DNA of 64,000 bases from Treponema sp. Lineage in GTDB: Bacteria > Spirochaetota > Spirochaetia > Treponematales > Treponemataceae. This document shows, in pieces, positions 1 through 9,156 of the stretch. The translations under genes were made by a program, and so were the position numbers. The notes under the pieces are model-generated. The model did no database searches, was not told the origin of the DNA, and saw nothing but the letters and a program-made list of their open reading frames with translations. Position 1 is the first letter of the stretch. Each line of letters begins with the position of its first letter. The DNA is taken from NCBI GenBank assembly GCA_024400955.1, contig JAKSLY010000003.1:1-64000 (forward strand), in the 5' to 3' direction.

Positions 1-207
1 GGTTGTACATCACTAGTAAATGTTCCAAACATTGGGAAAAATGTAACTGATATGCGTTATTCTTTCTATGGTTGTACATCACTAGTAAATGTTCCAAACA
101 TTGGGAAAAATGTAACTGATATGCGTTATTCTTTCTATGGTTGTACATCACTAGTAAATGTTCCAGAGATTCCAGATAGTGTAACTGACATGAGTTTTAC
201 ATTTGAT
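1..207 (+). repeat. 69-base in-frame tandem repeats in the tail fibre gene
   Basis: Bases 1-69 and 70-138 are identical base for base. Bases 139-207 are a third, diverged copy that starts identically (first 26 bases) and then differs. The array may extend left of the window. Each unit is 23 codons, so unit gain or loss keeps the frame. Confidence 0.95.
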
Positions 208-429
208 GGATGTACCTCATTAGAGAAAGTTGCTTTGATAAGCAAGATTCCTAATGACTTTAGATATCATTATGATACGTTTACAGGTGTTCCAGTAAAT
301 GTGAAGATTTATGTCCCGCATGGTTATTTATCGGACTGGCAGTCAATCACACCTTCAGACTGGGGCCTGACATCAACGGATGTGTTTGTCCCAAAGATTA
401 TCACGAAAAAATGGATTCGTGTTGCTTAG
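1..429 (+). CDS. Phage tail fibre/adhesin, BspA-type leucine-rich repeats (3' end only)
   Basis: The frame is open from the first base, so the gene starts outside the window; 142 residues are visible. The first part is made of 23-residue repeats with the pattern GCTSLVNVP...VTDMRYSFY, the cysteine/leucine spacing of BspA-like (LRR_5) leucine-rich repeats. A non-repeat cap of about 70 residues follows and ends KKWIRVA. LRR_5 proteins are common surface adhesins of gut and oral bacteria. At this place, just before the tail-nozzle-like gene of a phage, the natural reading is a receptor-binding fibre tip; this role is inferred from position. The next gene begins 22 bases after the stop, at a phage promoter motif. 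Family assignment is fairly safe, function less so. Confidence 0.6.
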   Translation, partial: GCTSLVNVPNIGKNVTDMRYSFYGCTSLVNVPNIGKNVTDMRYSFYGCTSLVNVPEIPDSVTDMSFTFDGCTSLEKVALISKIPNDFRYHYDTFTGVPVNVKIYVPHGYLSDWQSITPSDWGLTSTDVFVPKIITKKWIRVA

Positions 430-439
430 TGTATTTTGC

Positions 440-454
440 CACTAATACTGTATG
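440..454 (+). promoter_or_regulatory. Phage promoter-like motif, copy 1 (contains the start codon)
   Basis: CACTAATACTGTATG; the last three bases are the ATG of the gene at 452. It is identical to copies at 3934 and 7930. No Shine-Dalgarno sequence precedes the ATG and no convincing -35 box is seen. Confidence 0.7.
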
Positions 455-3079
455 GCAAACAGTAAAAACACAATACAAAGGATTCCATTAAATGGAATGT
501 TAAACATGAACACCCTCAAGACTGAAGTAAAGCAGTTTGAGGGTTTCAATGAAAAAAACAGTACGGTATTTGGTGGCACATTAAGCCCATTTTATGATAA
601 GACTTCTGACCTTTTCAGTTCCACTGATTCCTATACAGTATTCAATTCAAAGGGGCAAAGTTTTTCGCTTGTAAAGGAAAACGATAGAATCAATCTTTAT
701 AGGGATAAGAAACTTGTAGAAGGCATCTATGGAAACATGGTGACGGAAACAAGGGAACTGAATGTGCCAAACCATAATACGGTTGTTGCCGTAGGCACTC
801 CAGACGGTGGTGTTCTTTATGTTACCAAGGACGGTAAGGTTTATAAAGATGACAAGCTGGTTCATACATTTACTATTTCAGATGTTGTAGAAGGTCAGAT
901 TTGGTATAGTGAAAATGCAGCAAGAATTGTAGTTATAAATAAAACACATTATGATTTTGTAAAGATTGATAGCCATGACTATACAGTTTTGGCTACGTAT
1001 TATTTTGAGTTGAAAGAGAATCTAACTGATTCTAGCGTACCAATGCTTACTGGTGGCATTGAATCTACTGGATTGTTTAAAATCTGTATAGTTCCAAATG
1101 CAGGTAGGCGAAAAGGGCCACCATATAAAGGTACACCTAATCTTCCAGATAGATTAGAACAGAAAGCCCGGTGGATAGATGGGGATGGTGGGTATAATGT
1201 TAATTCGACTGAAAGGGAAGATTTTTACTTAGTAGAGGATTTTTCAAATCCAGGTTATCTATTAAAAGATAAGAAGTGGGTGTCGTCACCTTATGATGGA
1301 ACAACCGAAATATATCCTTATTCATTAAGGGGATTAAGCTATGTTTCCAATCGTACAGGTACGTCACCACTTATTAGGGAGACCGAAACATTCAATTATA
1401 CCGATTATCTGCCTTTTGATTTTAGATTTTGCGGTGTTCAAGATGGTTTTGTCCCTTGTCCAGTGGGTCCTAAGTATTCAAAAGATGGAAGCATATATTA
1501 TATGGATGGCTCAATAATTAGTATTGGCCATTTAAATCAACCTATTGCACCTCCTCTGTCATTTAATAGGATTATGATTTCTACATATAGGATTGGTAAT
1601 ACTACTTCGTTTACTTATCAGACTACTGATTATAAATGGTATTGCTATTCTGCAAAATCAGTTAGTGATTCCGAGGTTTCTAAAGAATCTCTTAAAGAAA
1701 TGGTATTTGATAAAAGATACCTTTTTATCAAGAATAATGAAGTTGGATTAACTATCTATGATATAGAAGAAGACAGGATTGAACCAAAGGTAAAGGAACT
1801 TGACTGGATTTTAGCAGAACCTCCCGTTTGTTTAAATCTTAATACATACGAGGCTATAAGAGCCCTTTCAGATACGGTTACTGGCTCTGTGTACTGTTCG
1901 GGAGTTAATGCAGGTTACATGATAAACAATGCAAAGTTTATTGGTTACCTTCCAAACCCTTATGTTGTCAATTTTAGCCCACCATTGGAAATGCTTACTT
2001 TTCCAAAAGTGCCTGATTCAGCTCAATTCTATTGTTCCACTGGCTCCACAGTGCAGTCTGCAAAATATGTAGGAAACGACCCACAGTTTTATGGAACGAC
2101 TTATGCCATTGATTCAAACAGCAATGTCATCATCCCTGTTTCCCAGAAGGGGGAAATAGTTTCTGGTTATTCAAATAATGACCTTGTAATTGAAAATCAT
2201 ACGACATACCCACTTATGTACTGGAACAACAATCAGAAGACTTATTCCTACTTTCTGCTTTCTGGTATAGAAAACATGACTAATGTTTTTAGCCTTCAGG
2301 GGCAGTCTTATGCAGTCGATGATTCAAACATTTATACTACTTCCTTCAGTAACGGGGTCGTATCAAATGTTACGCCTGTTTGCTACAAGAAAAACATGGA
2401 CTTCAAGGGAACACTTCCAACACAGGCTATTTTCTGGTCCGACTTTAACAAGTCATTCTATGCCTTTACTGGTGACCGTGTTCTTACAAAAATGTTCGAA
2501 GCATCTGACATTGGGGAAATAAAGTATGTAGGGCAGAACCCTTCATCTCTGTCACTTTGGTTCTGTACTGATAAGGGCATCTATGTAATCTCTGATACTG
2601 ATACCTATAAGCTGAATTACAATGCTTCCTATGTAGATTTCTATAAGAAGTTTGCCATGATAGTTGTTGATGGCGAGGAAAACCAGGAGTTACACCTTGT
2701 TTCACTTTATGATGTGGAAAATGATGCGGAAATGGTTCCTGTTAAACTAAAGACCGCATACTATGGAATAAATGGTGAACAGAAAGCAGTAATGGATTGT
2801 TGGTATCTCAGGTTGTTTGATGAAAACAGGACTGAAGGCGATGTAAAGGTTAAGGTTAATACAATTACAGATGTTACCAGACATACTGAAGAAAAGGTTT
2901 TTCATGTTAAGCCAAGTGATTATGATGACAATAACATCGTCTACCTTCGATATCAGCCAAAGTACCAGGAATGTACCGCAATGCAGCTTGAATTGGAAAG
3001 CCCTATCGGTATTTATGAACTTGCAATAGGCGTTAATGCTACGGATTCTACTGCGCAGATTAGTAAAATCAGCATCTAA
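452..3079 (+). CDS. Probable phage tail nozzle / stabilisation protein
   Basis: 875 residues, no signal peptide, no membrane segment, rich in Tyr, Asn and Ser, with many short beta-type stretches. I see no catalytic motif. The size, the position next to fibre genes and the C-terminal third resemble the tail-nozzle (T7 gp12-type) or stabilisation proteins of podoviruses, which form the lower tail tube and hold fibres. This is inferred from context rather than from a diagnostic motif. The start is the ATG inside the CACTAATA motif; no Shine-Dalgarno sequence is present. The next gene follows after 12 bases with its own ribosome site, so the two form one unit. Alternative: a large fibre or neck protein. 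Confidence 0.5.
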   Translation: MANSKNTIQRIPLNGMLNMNTLKTEVKQFEGFNEKNSTVFGGTLSPFYDKTSDLFSSTDSYTVFNSKGQSFSLVKENDRINLYRDKKLVEGIYGNMVTETRELNVPNHNTVVAVGTPDGGVLYVTKDGKVYKDDKLVHTFTISDVVEGQIWYSENAARIVVINKTHYDFVKIDSHDYTVLATYYFELKENLTDSSVPMLTGGIESTGLFKICIVPNAGRRKGPPYKGTPNLPDRLEQKARWIDGDGGYNVNSTEREDFYLVEDFSNPGYLLKDKKWVSSPYDGTTEIYPYSLRGLSYVSNRTGTSPLIRETETFNYTDYLPFDFRFCGVQDGFVPCPVGPKYSKDGSIYYMDGSIISIGHLNQPIAPPLSFNRIMISTYRIGNTTSFTYQTTDYKWYCYSAKSVSDSEVSKESLKEMVFDKRYLFIKNNEVGLTIYDIEEDRIEPKVKELDWILAEPPVCLNLNTYEAIRALSDTVTGSVYCSGVNAGYMINNAKFIGYLPNPYVVNFSPPLEMLTFPKVPDSAQFYCSTGSTVQSAKYVGNDPQFYGTTYAIDSNSNVIIPVSQKGEIVSGYSNNDLVIENHTTYPLMYWNNNQKTYSYFLLSGIENMTNVFSLQGQSYAVDDSNIYTTSFSNGVVSNVTPVCYKKNMDFKGTLPTQAIFWSDFNKSFYAFTGDRVLTKMFEASDIGEIKYVGQNPSSLSLWFCTDKGIYVISDTDTYKLNYNASYVDFYKKFAMIVVDGEENQELHLVSLYDVENDAEMVPVKLKTAYYGINGEQKAVMDCWYLRLFDENRTEGDVKVKVNTITDVTRHTEEKVFHVKPSDYDDNNIVYLRYQPKYQECTAMQLELESPIGIYELAIGVNATDSTAQISKISI

Positions 3080-3091
3080 GGATTTATAGGA

Positions 3092-3925
3092 ATGACAACA
3101 GTTACAAATAACAGTCCACAGGCAATAAATACAAGTTTGTTTGCACTGGAACAGGAGATAAAGAAACTTTACAAGGACCTTGATTCCATTTCAGAAAGAT
3201 TAGTTGGAATTGAAGGCAGCGATACAGTTGTATCCGTAAATGGGAAAAAAGGTGTCGTACAGTTGAAGGCTTCAGATGTAGGTGCATTGCCTTCTGATAC
3301 AAAGGTTCCTACTACAACTGGAGAACTGGTTAATAATTCTGGATTTGTTACGCTTACTGAATTGGACAAGGACTTTGTTAGGAATACAAGGACAATAAAT
3401 GGCAAGCCACTAAGCAGTAATGTAGTTTTATCTGCTTCGGATGTTGGTGCATTGCCAAGTAATACTGTAATTCCACCAGAGCAGGTTAATAGTGATTGGA
3501 ATGCCACTAGTGGAAAGGCCGAAATACTGAATAAGCCTGATTTAAGTATTTATACTGAAAAGGGCGATGTTTATGATTTTTCCACTAGTGAAAAACTTGT
3601 AGGAACTTGGCTAGATGGTGAAAGTCTGTATGAAAAAACAATCGTTCTTAATGTTCCAAAAAATGGTCCTTATTCTACTTCTATACCTTCGAATGAAAAA
3701 GTAAAAGACTGGCGTGGAAACTTTTTTCAAGGTAATGTTAATAATCCAAGCTGGGTTATGCATGCACCCTATACTTACATTGAAGGAAATGGCTCAACGT
3801 GGATAATGATATACATCTATTTTGGTAATGGTTATGTAAACTATTCATTATTAGGTGGTGGACAATATGCTTCCTCATATTTTAATGGGCAATTAGTTTT
3901 GACTTATAAATATACAAAGGCATAG
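3092..3925 (+). CDS. Phage tail fibre / collar protein
   Basis: 277 residues. An N-terminal coiled coil (about residues 10-45) is followed by two copies of the tail-fibre repeat (VVSVNGKKGVVQLKASDVGA at about 46-66 and a related INGKPLSSNVVLSASDVGAL at about 100-120), a typical signature of phage fibre shafts. The C-terminal part, with STSEKLVGTWLDGESLYEKT at about 160-180, is the adhesin-type head seen on many phage fibres. A TAGGA ribosome site lies just before the ATG. It is the second gene of the unit that starts at 452. Role: trimeric fibre for host recognition (family knowledge). The host receptor cannot be read from the sequence. Confidence 0.75.
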   Translation: MTTVTNNSPQAINTSLFALEQEIKKLYKDLDSISERLVGIEGSDTVVSVNGKKGVVQLKASDVGALPSDTKVPTTTGELVNNSGFVTLTELDKDFVRNTRTINGKPLSSNVVLSASDVGALPSNTVIPPEQVNSDWNATSGKAEILNKPDLSIYTEKGDVYDFSTSEKLVGTWLDGESLYEKTIVLNVPKNGPYSTSIPSNEKVKDWRGNFFQGNVNNPSWVMHAPYTYIEGNGSTWIMIYIYFGNGYVNYSLLGGGQYASSYFNGQLVLTYKYTKA

Positions 3926-3933
3926 TCATGCAT

Positions 3934-3948
3934 CACTAATACTGTATG
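3934..3948 (+). promoter_or_regulatory. Phage promoter-like motif, copy 2 (contains the start codon)
   Basis: CACTAATACTGTATG, identical to copies 1 and 5 and continuing GATTAC as in copy 5. The ATG is that of the portal gene at 3946. No Shine-Dalgarno sequence is seen. Confidence 0.7.
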
Positions 3949-5805
3949 ATTACAGAACAAAAAATCCGCGACAGAGTATCTGAACTTAAATCATTGAATG
4001 GGTCCAGACTGTCCAAGTATTACAGAAACTATAACTATTACAATAATACACCTGCAGGTACATTGAAGAATGTAAAAAATCCTTCAATCGTTGGTTTGTA
4101 TAATATCGATGAATCACCAGAAAATGATACAACTTTGACACCTTCCATAAATGTCATCAAGTCTTGCATTGATACATTGACCAGTAAGATTGCACAGTCT
4201 AAGGTTAGACCATTCTTTAACTGTATCAACGGTACATTCAAAGACATCAATGTATGTAAAAATGCACAACAGTATTTTGACCAGTACTTTGACATTGAAG
4301 AAGTAAATAAGAAAGTATCTATGGCATTCCGTGATGCCTGTATCTTTGACCACGGTGTTATTTATGTAGATAGTGAAACAAAGTCTATTACTAAAGCACT
4401 TCCTTGGCAGGTATTTGTCAGACCTGCCGAACTTACTTACAACAACATTACACGTGCTTATTATTGTCAGAATGATTACCCAGTTTCTATGCTTCCAGAA
4501 AAATACAGAAATAAGGTATTAAAAGTAAATGAAGACCAGGAATACGTAACTTATGGTATCTATTATGATACAGTAGACCAGTGTAAGGCAGTTTACATTT
4601 CTGAACTGGACTTTGTTGAAATTGAAAAGTATGAAGGAAACCGTGTTCCATTTATCTTCCTTTGGTATAACAATCCAATTCACGGTGGCAGTTCAGTATC
4701 AGTTGTAGACATGCTTTATGGTATTCAGTGTGAAGTTAATACATTGATGTCTAAGGTAAAGGATGCTTCACAGTTAAGCCCAGCACTTACATTCTTTTTA
4801 CCAGATGATGCAACTATCAAATCAACACAGTTAAATAACCGTGTAGGTAACGTTATTACTTATAAGGCTACAAGTGACATGTCAGGTAGTCCAGTAACAG
4901 TTGCAACACCTAATTTTATTGACAGTCAGTACATTGAATTAATCAACAACTTAAAAGAAACAGCTTACGAAATGGTTGGTATAAGCCAATTATCTGCACA
5001 ATCTAAAAAGCCATCTGGATTGGATTCAGGTGTTGCCTTGCAGACTATGGAAGATGTTGAATCTGAACGCTTCGAAGAACAGTTGAATCAGGTTATCCGA
5101 TGTTATGTTGAAATAGCAAAGACTTGTCTGCGTGTATTCCCTAAAGAAGAAACTATTCTTCCAGACACGCCAAACCGTGTAGACATTAGATGGGGTGACA
5201 TAGTTGATGAAGAGAAGAAAATGCAGATACAGTTCAGTGCTGCCGATTCACTTTCAAAAGACCCATCGATTAAACTTGCCCAATTGCAGCAATTGGCTTC
5301 AGTTGGTGTCATCCCACAGGAAAGAATTGCACAGTTCATGGAATTGCCAGACTTGGAAGGAGGGTATTCACTTTCCAATAATGCAATCAATGCGGTTTTG
5401 TCTGTAATCCGAGACTGTATTGAATCGGATAATTATGAAATCCCAGATTACATTCCTATTCCAATGTTGAAGACTGAAATCATTAATACGCAGTTGTCTT
5501 TGCGTGCTGCAAACTTTATGAAGAATCAGGAAGACATTGAAAAGTTGAACCAACTTTATAATGCCGTAGTTCAAATCGAGCAGCAAATGAATCAGCCAAC
5601 ACCAGAAGAACAACAAATGGCTGAGCAGCAGCAGATGATGCAAGCACAGATTGCACAGCAACAGACTGCCTTGCAACAACAGCCCGTGATGGTACAACAG
5701 GGACAACCAGTGCAAGCTGACCTGGACATGCAGACTGGACAGCAGGGGTTAACTGGTTGGGATGGAAGAACATTTGACCAGGCACAACAAGGTCAGATGG
5801 CTTAA
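3946..5805 (+). CDS. Phage portal (head-tail connector) protein
   Basis: 619 residues, a usual size for podovirus portals. The N-terminal half has the alpha/beta body of portal proteins. A long helical region (about 255-400), with the GGSSVSVVDMLYGIQCEVNT and SGLDSGVALQTMEDVESERF stretches, resembles the portal wing and stem. The last 90 residues are very rich in Gln (runs of QQQ), which could be a disordered tail. The portal forms the dodecameric ring through which DNA is packed and ejected. Scaffold and capsid genes follow directly, the classic order. It starts inside the CACTAATA motif and has no Shine-Dalgarno sequence. The terminase gene must lie outside the window. Confidence 0.8.
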   Translation: MITEQKIRDRVSELKSLNGSRLSKYYRNYNYYNNTPAGTLKNVKNPSIVGLYNIDESPENDTTLTPSINVIKSCIDTLTSKIAQSKVRPFFNCINGTFKDINVCKNAQQYFDQYFDIEEVNKKVSMAFRDACIFDHGVIYVDSETKSITKALPWQVFVRPAELTYNNITRAYYCQNDYPVSMLPEKYRNKVLKVNEDQEYVTYGIYYDTVDQCKAVYISELDFVEIEKYEGNRVPFIFLWYNNPIHGGSSVSVVDMLYGIQCEVNTLMSKVKDASQLSPALTFFLPDDATIKSTQLNNRVGNVITYKATSDMSGSPVTVATPNFIDSQYIELINNLKETAYEMVGISQLSAQSKKPSGLDSGVALQTMEDVESERFEEQLNQVIRCYVEIAKTCLRVFPKEETILPDTPNRVDIRWGDIVDEEKKMQIQFSAADSLSKDPSIKLAQLQQLASVGVIPQERIAQFMELPDLEGGYSLSNNAINAVLSVIRDCIESDNYEIPDYIPIPMLKTEIINTQLSLRAANFMKNQEDIEKLNQLYNAVVQIEQQMNQPTPEEQQMAEQQQMMQAQIAQQQTALQQQPVMVQQGQPVQADLDMQTGQQGLTGWDGRTFDQAQQGQMA

Positions 5806-5807
5806 TA

Positions 5808-5823
5808 CACTAATACTTTATAA
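5808..5823 (+). promoter_or_regulatory. Phage promoter-like motif, copy 3 (with leader)
   Basis: CACTAATACTTTATAA, starting 2 bases after the portal stop. Here the motif is not fused to the ATG: a 25-base spacer with the ribosome site TAGGAGAA (5833-5840) leads to the start at 5849. Confidence 0.65.
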
Positions 5824-5848
5824 AGAAAATTATAGGAGAACATTATAA

Positions 5849-6460
5849 ATGGATAATGAACTTATGTCTGTCCTTGAACAGTTTAAACAGGCAATCGATA
5901 TGTGCATGGATAAGATTGAATACATGGATAAAATGTTTGAGGATTTTAAGAAAGAAAATGATGAACGTGTTCATTCTTTAGAATCAACTTTGTATGACGA
6001 AATAATCAATCCGACCAAGGAATACATTGCGGAAGAGGAAAGAAATGCACGTTTTGCAGATTTTGATTCCAAGTATGGTGAAAAACTTCGTCCGTATAAT
6101 AAGGAACTGTCTGTTCTTGAAGGTGATGATTTTGACATTGTTCGTTCCGCTTTTGATAAATACGATGAGTATGAAGGTGATAAGGTAGACATGGATACTT
6201 ATGTCGAAAAACTCATTGAAGAGGTTGGCAATCAGCTTGAAGCAATTAAACGTGGGCTTGGCCTTCCAGAGGATGCGGAAATAGAAGTTAAGCAGACTGA
6301 AGATGGAGAAACGGTTGTTGAAGTCGAAGATGAAGGTGAAGCGACTGAAGAAGAAGTTGTTGCTTCAACTGAAGATGACCTTCCAGAAGACGAAGAAGCT
6401 GAGGAAGATGACCCAGAAGAGGTAGCTGCATTTGAAGAAGAACTCAAAAGGCAGTCATAA
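5849..6460 (+). CDS. Phage scaffold-like protein, strongly acidic
   Basis: 203 residues. The first 100 are helical and charged (coiled-coil type); the last 60 are almost entirely Glu, Asp, Val and Ala (for example DEEAEEDDPEEVAAFEEELK). The position between portal and capsid, the size and the acidic helical make-up match capsid assembly scaffolds of T7-type phages (gp9), which bind the capsid protein inside the procapsid and then leave. There is no sequence motif that proves it. It has a strong ribosome site and its own copy of the promoter motif. Confidence 0.65.
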   Translation: MDNELMSVLEQFKQAIDMCMDKIEYMDKMFEDFKKENDERVHSLESTLYDEIINPTKEYIAEEERNARFADFDSKYGEKLRPYNKELSVLEGDDFDIVRSAFDKYDEYEGDKVDMDTYVEKLIEEVGNQLEAIKRGLGLPEDAEIEVKQTEDGETVVEVEDEGEATEEEVVASTEDDLPEDEEAEEDDPEEVAAFEEELKRQS

Positions 6461-6466
6461 TTTTTA

Positions 6467-6482
6467 CACTAATAAAGTAATA
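6467..6482 (+). promoter_or_regulatory. Phage promoter-like motif, copy 4 (with leader)
   Basis: CACTAATAAAGTAATA, 7 bases after the scaffold stop. A 25-base leader with AGGAGA (6494-6499) leads to the capsid ATG at 6508. Confidence 0.65.
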
Positions 6483-6507
6483 AATAAATTAAATAGGAGA
6501 ATTACAT

Positions 6508-7851
6508 ATGGCAATTAGTGCTAATGCTTCAATCTTGGCAATGCTCAAGGTTTATTATAGAGACGGTGTTGAGAACTTGATGTTCCGTAACTCACCAGTC
6601 TTGAAGAAGATTAAGAAGGAACGTGTTGAAGGTAAAACACAGAACTTTTCTGCTATGTACGGACGTGGTGGTGCCGTTGGTGGCGACTTCCTTATCGCTA
6701 AGGGAAATGCAGCAACTGTATCAAAGGCAGTTGAGTTTTCGGTAGAGCCAGGTCAGCTTTTCAGTGTTTATACAATGAACTCTAAGGAAGTTCAGGCTTC
6801 ACAGACAAAGCGTGGTGCATACATGAAGATTGCTGGTGCAAAGATGTTTGCAGCTTCTGAATCATTCCGTAAGACACTTGCAGCCGCATTATATGGTTCT
6901 GGCTATGGTGAAATCTGTATGGCACCTGCTGAAACATTTGTTGCTTCAACACCTATCGACATTACGCTTCCAGATTATGCTATTATGGCAATCGACATTG
7001 GGTCACAGCTTGATGTCAAAGCAGCCCTTAATGGCGCTCCAAAGGTTACACTTACAGTAAATGCTATTGATGGTAACAGTGTAAATGTTACACCTAGTAC
7101 AAGCATTGCTGTTCTTGCAACGGACTATGTATGTCTTGCAGGTTCTGTAGATGGAACCAATCCTCTTCTCCCTGTGGGACTTGGTGCATGGCTCCCAACA
7201 AAGCGTGCTAACCTCAATACTTCATTCTTTGGTGTAGACCGTTCTATTGCTAAAGACCGCCTTGCTGGTGCATTCTATGATGCTTCGGCAATTGATGAAA
7301 AGATGTCCGTTACAGTTCAGAAACTTCTCCAGAAGTGTCGCAGACAGGGTTCACAGGCTGACCTTATCATTATGAATGATGCCGACTTCCTCAAGTTTGC
7401 CGCTGAAATCGAATCAACAAATACATACTTCACACAGACATCAACAAAGGCTAAACGTGAAGCAAATGTAGGTTTCGATAAGTTCTCTGCTAGTTTCTCA
7501 ACAAACTACATTGAAAACATTATTGATGACCCATACTGTCCAGAAGGACGCTTCTACATTCTTGATTCAGAATACGTTGCACTTTGGTCATATACAAATG
7601 TAGACAAGATTTCTGACGGTGTAGAAGGAAATGCCGCAGGTAAGCAGAACCCTATGGAAATGGATGGTGAAGGTAAGACAGAAACTCCTTACGGACTTAT
7701 CATTGATGACTACCTTAACATTCAGCCAGGTCAGGCAACTTCAAATGGTCCAGCTATGGATGTAACACTCCAGATGTTTGGTTCGTTTGTTGTAACAAAC
7801 CCTTCTGTTTGTGGTGTAGGTCTGTTCCACGGTGCAAACGGTATTGCTTAA
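6508..7851 (+). CDS. Phage major capsid protein
   Basis: 447 residues. Evidence is mainly context: directly after portal and scaffold, own promoter motif, AGGAGA ribosome site, and a strong terminator immediately after the gene, as expected for the most abundant virion protein. Codon choice also fits high expression. The sequence is balanced in composition, mostly beta/alpha, with Gly/Ala-rich stretches (YGRGGAVGGDFLIAKGNAAT at about 50-70), in keeping with an HK97-type shell protein, but no single diagnostic motif is visible. Likely role: forms the icosahedral head with the scaffold encoded upstream. Confidence 0.75.
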   Translation: MAISANASILAMLKVYYRDGVENLMFRNSPVLKKIKKERVEGKTQNFSAMYGRGGAVGGDFLIAKGNAATVSKAVEFSVEPGQLFSVYTMNSKEVQASQTKRGAYMKIAGAKMFAASESFRKTLAAALYGSGYGEICMAPAETFVASTPIDITLPDYAIMAIDIGSQLDVKAALNGAPKVTLTVNAIDGNSVNVTPSTSIAVLATDYVCLAGSVDGTNPLLPVGLGAWLPTKRANLNTSFFGVDRSIAKDRLAGAFYDASAIDEKMSVTVQKLLQKCRRQGSQADLIIMNDADFLKFAAEIESTNTYFTQTSTKAKREANVGFDKFSASFSTNYIENIIDDPYCPEGRFYILDSEYVALWSYTNVDKISDGVEGNAAGKQNPMEMDGEGKTETPYGLIIDDYLNIQPGQATSNGPAMDVTLQMFGSFVVTNPSVCGVGLFHGANGIA

Positions 7852-7891
7852 AAAGTAGAAAAAGCCCCGACTATCTTTCTTGATAGTTTGT

Positions 7892-7926
7892 AGCCCCAGT
7901 CCAAGGACTGGGGCTTTTTTGTTTTT
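7892..7926 (+). terminator. Rho-independent terminator after the capsid gene
   Basis: The stem AGCCCCAGTCC / GGACTGGGGCT with a 2-base AA loop is followed by TTTTTTGTTTTT. It separates the capsid unit from the next promoter motif only a few bases on. Confidence 0.9.
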
Positions 7927-7929
7927 AAA

Positions 7930-7944
7930 CACTAATACTGTATG
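7930..7944 (+). promoter_or_regulatory. Phage promoter-like motif, copy 5 (contains the start codon)
   Basis: CACTAATACTGTATG, identical to copies 1 and 2, placed just after the terminator T-run. The ATG is that of the gene at 7942. No Shine-Dalgarno sequence. Confidence 0.7.
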
Positions 7945-9141
7945 ATTACGTATAATGCAAAAGATTTGATTGAACAGGCACAGATGATTGCCGATTTGCA
8001 AAACAGTGATTTTATATCTTGGAAGGAAAACATAGTCTTTCTTGATAATGCATGGACTGATTTGTATCAGCAGATTATCAATCATGGGGATAAGGCATTT
8101 CTTGAAACATTTGATTTTGAAGGAGATTGCTGTGAACTTCCTTGTGACTTTTATCAGCTTTACTATATTTGCTACAATGATGGTTTTTCAAAAAGACCAA
8201 TAAATAGAAAATCAAAGACTTCAATTTCTGAAGGCCCTTATTATGATATTGTTGGGAATGAAATCATTATCTATAACAGTAATAACAGTCTTAAAAGTAT
8301 TGAAGTCAGCTATTACCCGGTTCGTGATTCAATCACGTATGCTTCAGACGATGTTAAGGTGGACGGCATTCAGGGTGAAGTACTTGATGTATGCAATAGC
8401 AGTGTATTCTATAAAAATGAAGATGAATACTTTGTAAAGGATATTGTCAACAATAAGGAAGAACCTGGAACAGAAGGTTTCATTCTTTCTGAGGGCGGTA
8501 TTGTAGACAGTGATAAGCCATGCTTTAAGGCTGACAATAAAGTTTATTACAGTGAATACAATGATGATGGTTTCATTGTCTTTAAGAAAATTAATGGAAC
8601 TGAAATCCATCGTGTAAAGGTTGATGGGAATCCAGATTTTCCATTAAGGCAGATTAATGGTCTTACTGACTGTGCTGTCTTTTACTGTAATGGAGAAGGA
8701 GTGTTGAAACGCTTCGACCTTGAAACGGGTGTGGTTGAAGATTATGCAGATGGTTTAATAAACAAGAAAGTCTATTCCTTTAAGAATAGCATCTATTATG
8801 AAACTACAGATGGTGTGTGGTGTAATCATGAACTGTTGATTCCAGTTTTAGATTATGAAACATACATTGGCGTGCTTAAGGTTGACAACAAGACTGGATA
8901 TGGCGTTTTGTTTGACAACTTCGTGATTAAATCTGCATTTGATAATACAGAATTACTTTTTCCAAGTAATGTATATTACAACTTCATGGCTTATAAACTG
9001 GCAACCTATTATAAAATTAAGCAGGGGGCAGATGCAGGTAATATTGCAGCTTTGGCAACTGACGCACTGAATGTCTTTTATGATACTTTGCCTCGTGATG
9101 AAAATGAGTATGTTCGCATTTCAAATGTTTATGCAAGATAA
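7942..9141 (+). CDS. Phage head-tail adaptor (tail tubular A-like) protein
   Basis: 399 residues. The N-terminal 90 residues (ITYNAKDLIEQAQMIADLQN, then a segment about laying out subunits and LYQQIINHGDK) and the C-terminal helix (AYKLATYYKIKQGADAGNIA) look like the helical adaptor domain of podovirus gp11/gp4-type proteins that sit under the portal. Between them about 200 residues (110-320) form an inserted beta-rich part with repeated short strands around words such as VYYSEYNDDGF, unlike a plain adaptor. First gene of a five-gene unit that ends at the terminator at 13261. It starts inside the motif with no ribosome site. Confidence 0.6.
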   Translation: MITYNAKDLIEQAQMIADLQNSDFISWKENIVFLDNAWTDLYQQIINHGDKAFLETFDFEGDCCELPCDFYQLYYICYNDGFSKRPINRKSKTSISEGPYYDIVGNEIIIYNSNNSLKSIEVSYYPVRDSITYASDDVKVDGIQGEVLDVCNSSVFYKNEDEYFVKDIVNNKEEPGTEGFILSEGGIVDSDKPCFKADNKVYYSEYNDDGFIVFKKINGTEIHRVKVDGNPDFPLRQINGLTDCAVFYCNGEGVLKRFDLETGVVEDYADGLINKKVYSFKNSIYYETTDGVWCNHELLIPVLDYETYIGVLKVDNKTGYGVLFDNFVIKSAFDNTELLFPSNVYYNFMAYKLATYYKIKQGADAGNIAALATDALNVFYDTLPRDENEYVRISNVYAR

Positions 9142-9156
9142 TGGGAGACTTTAATA

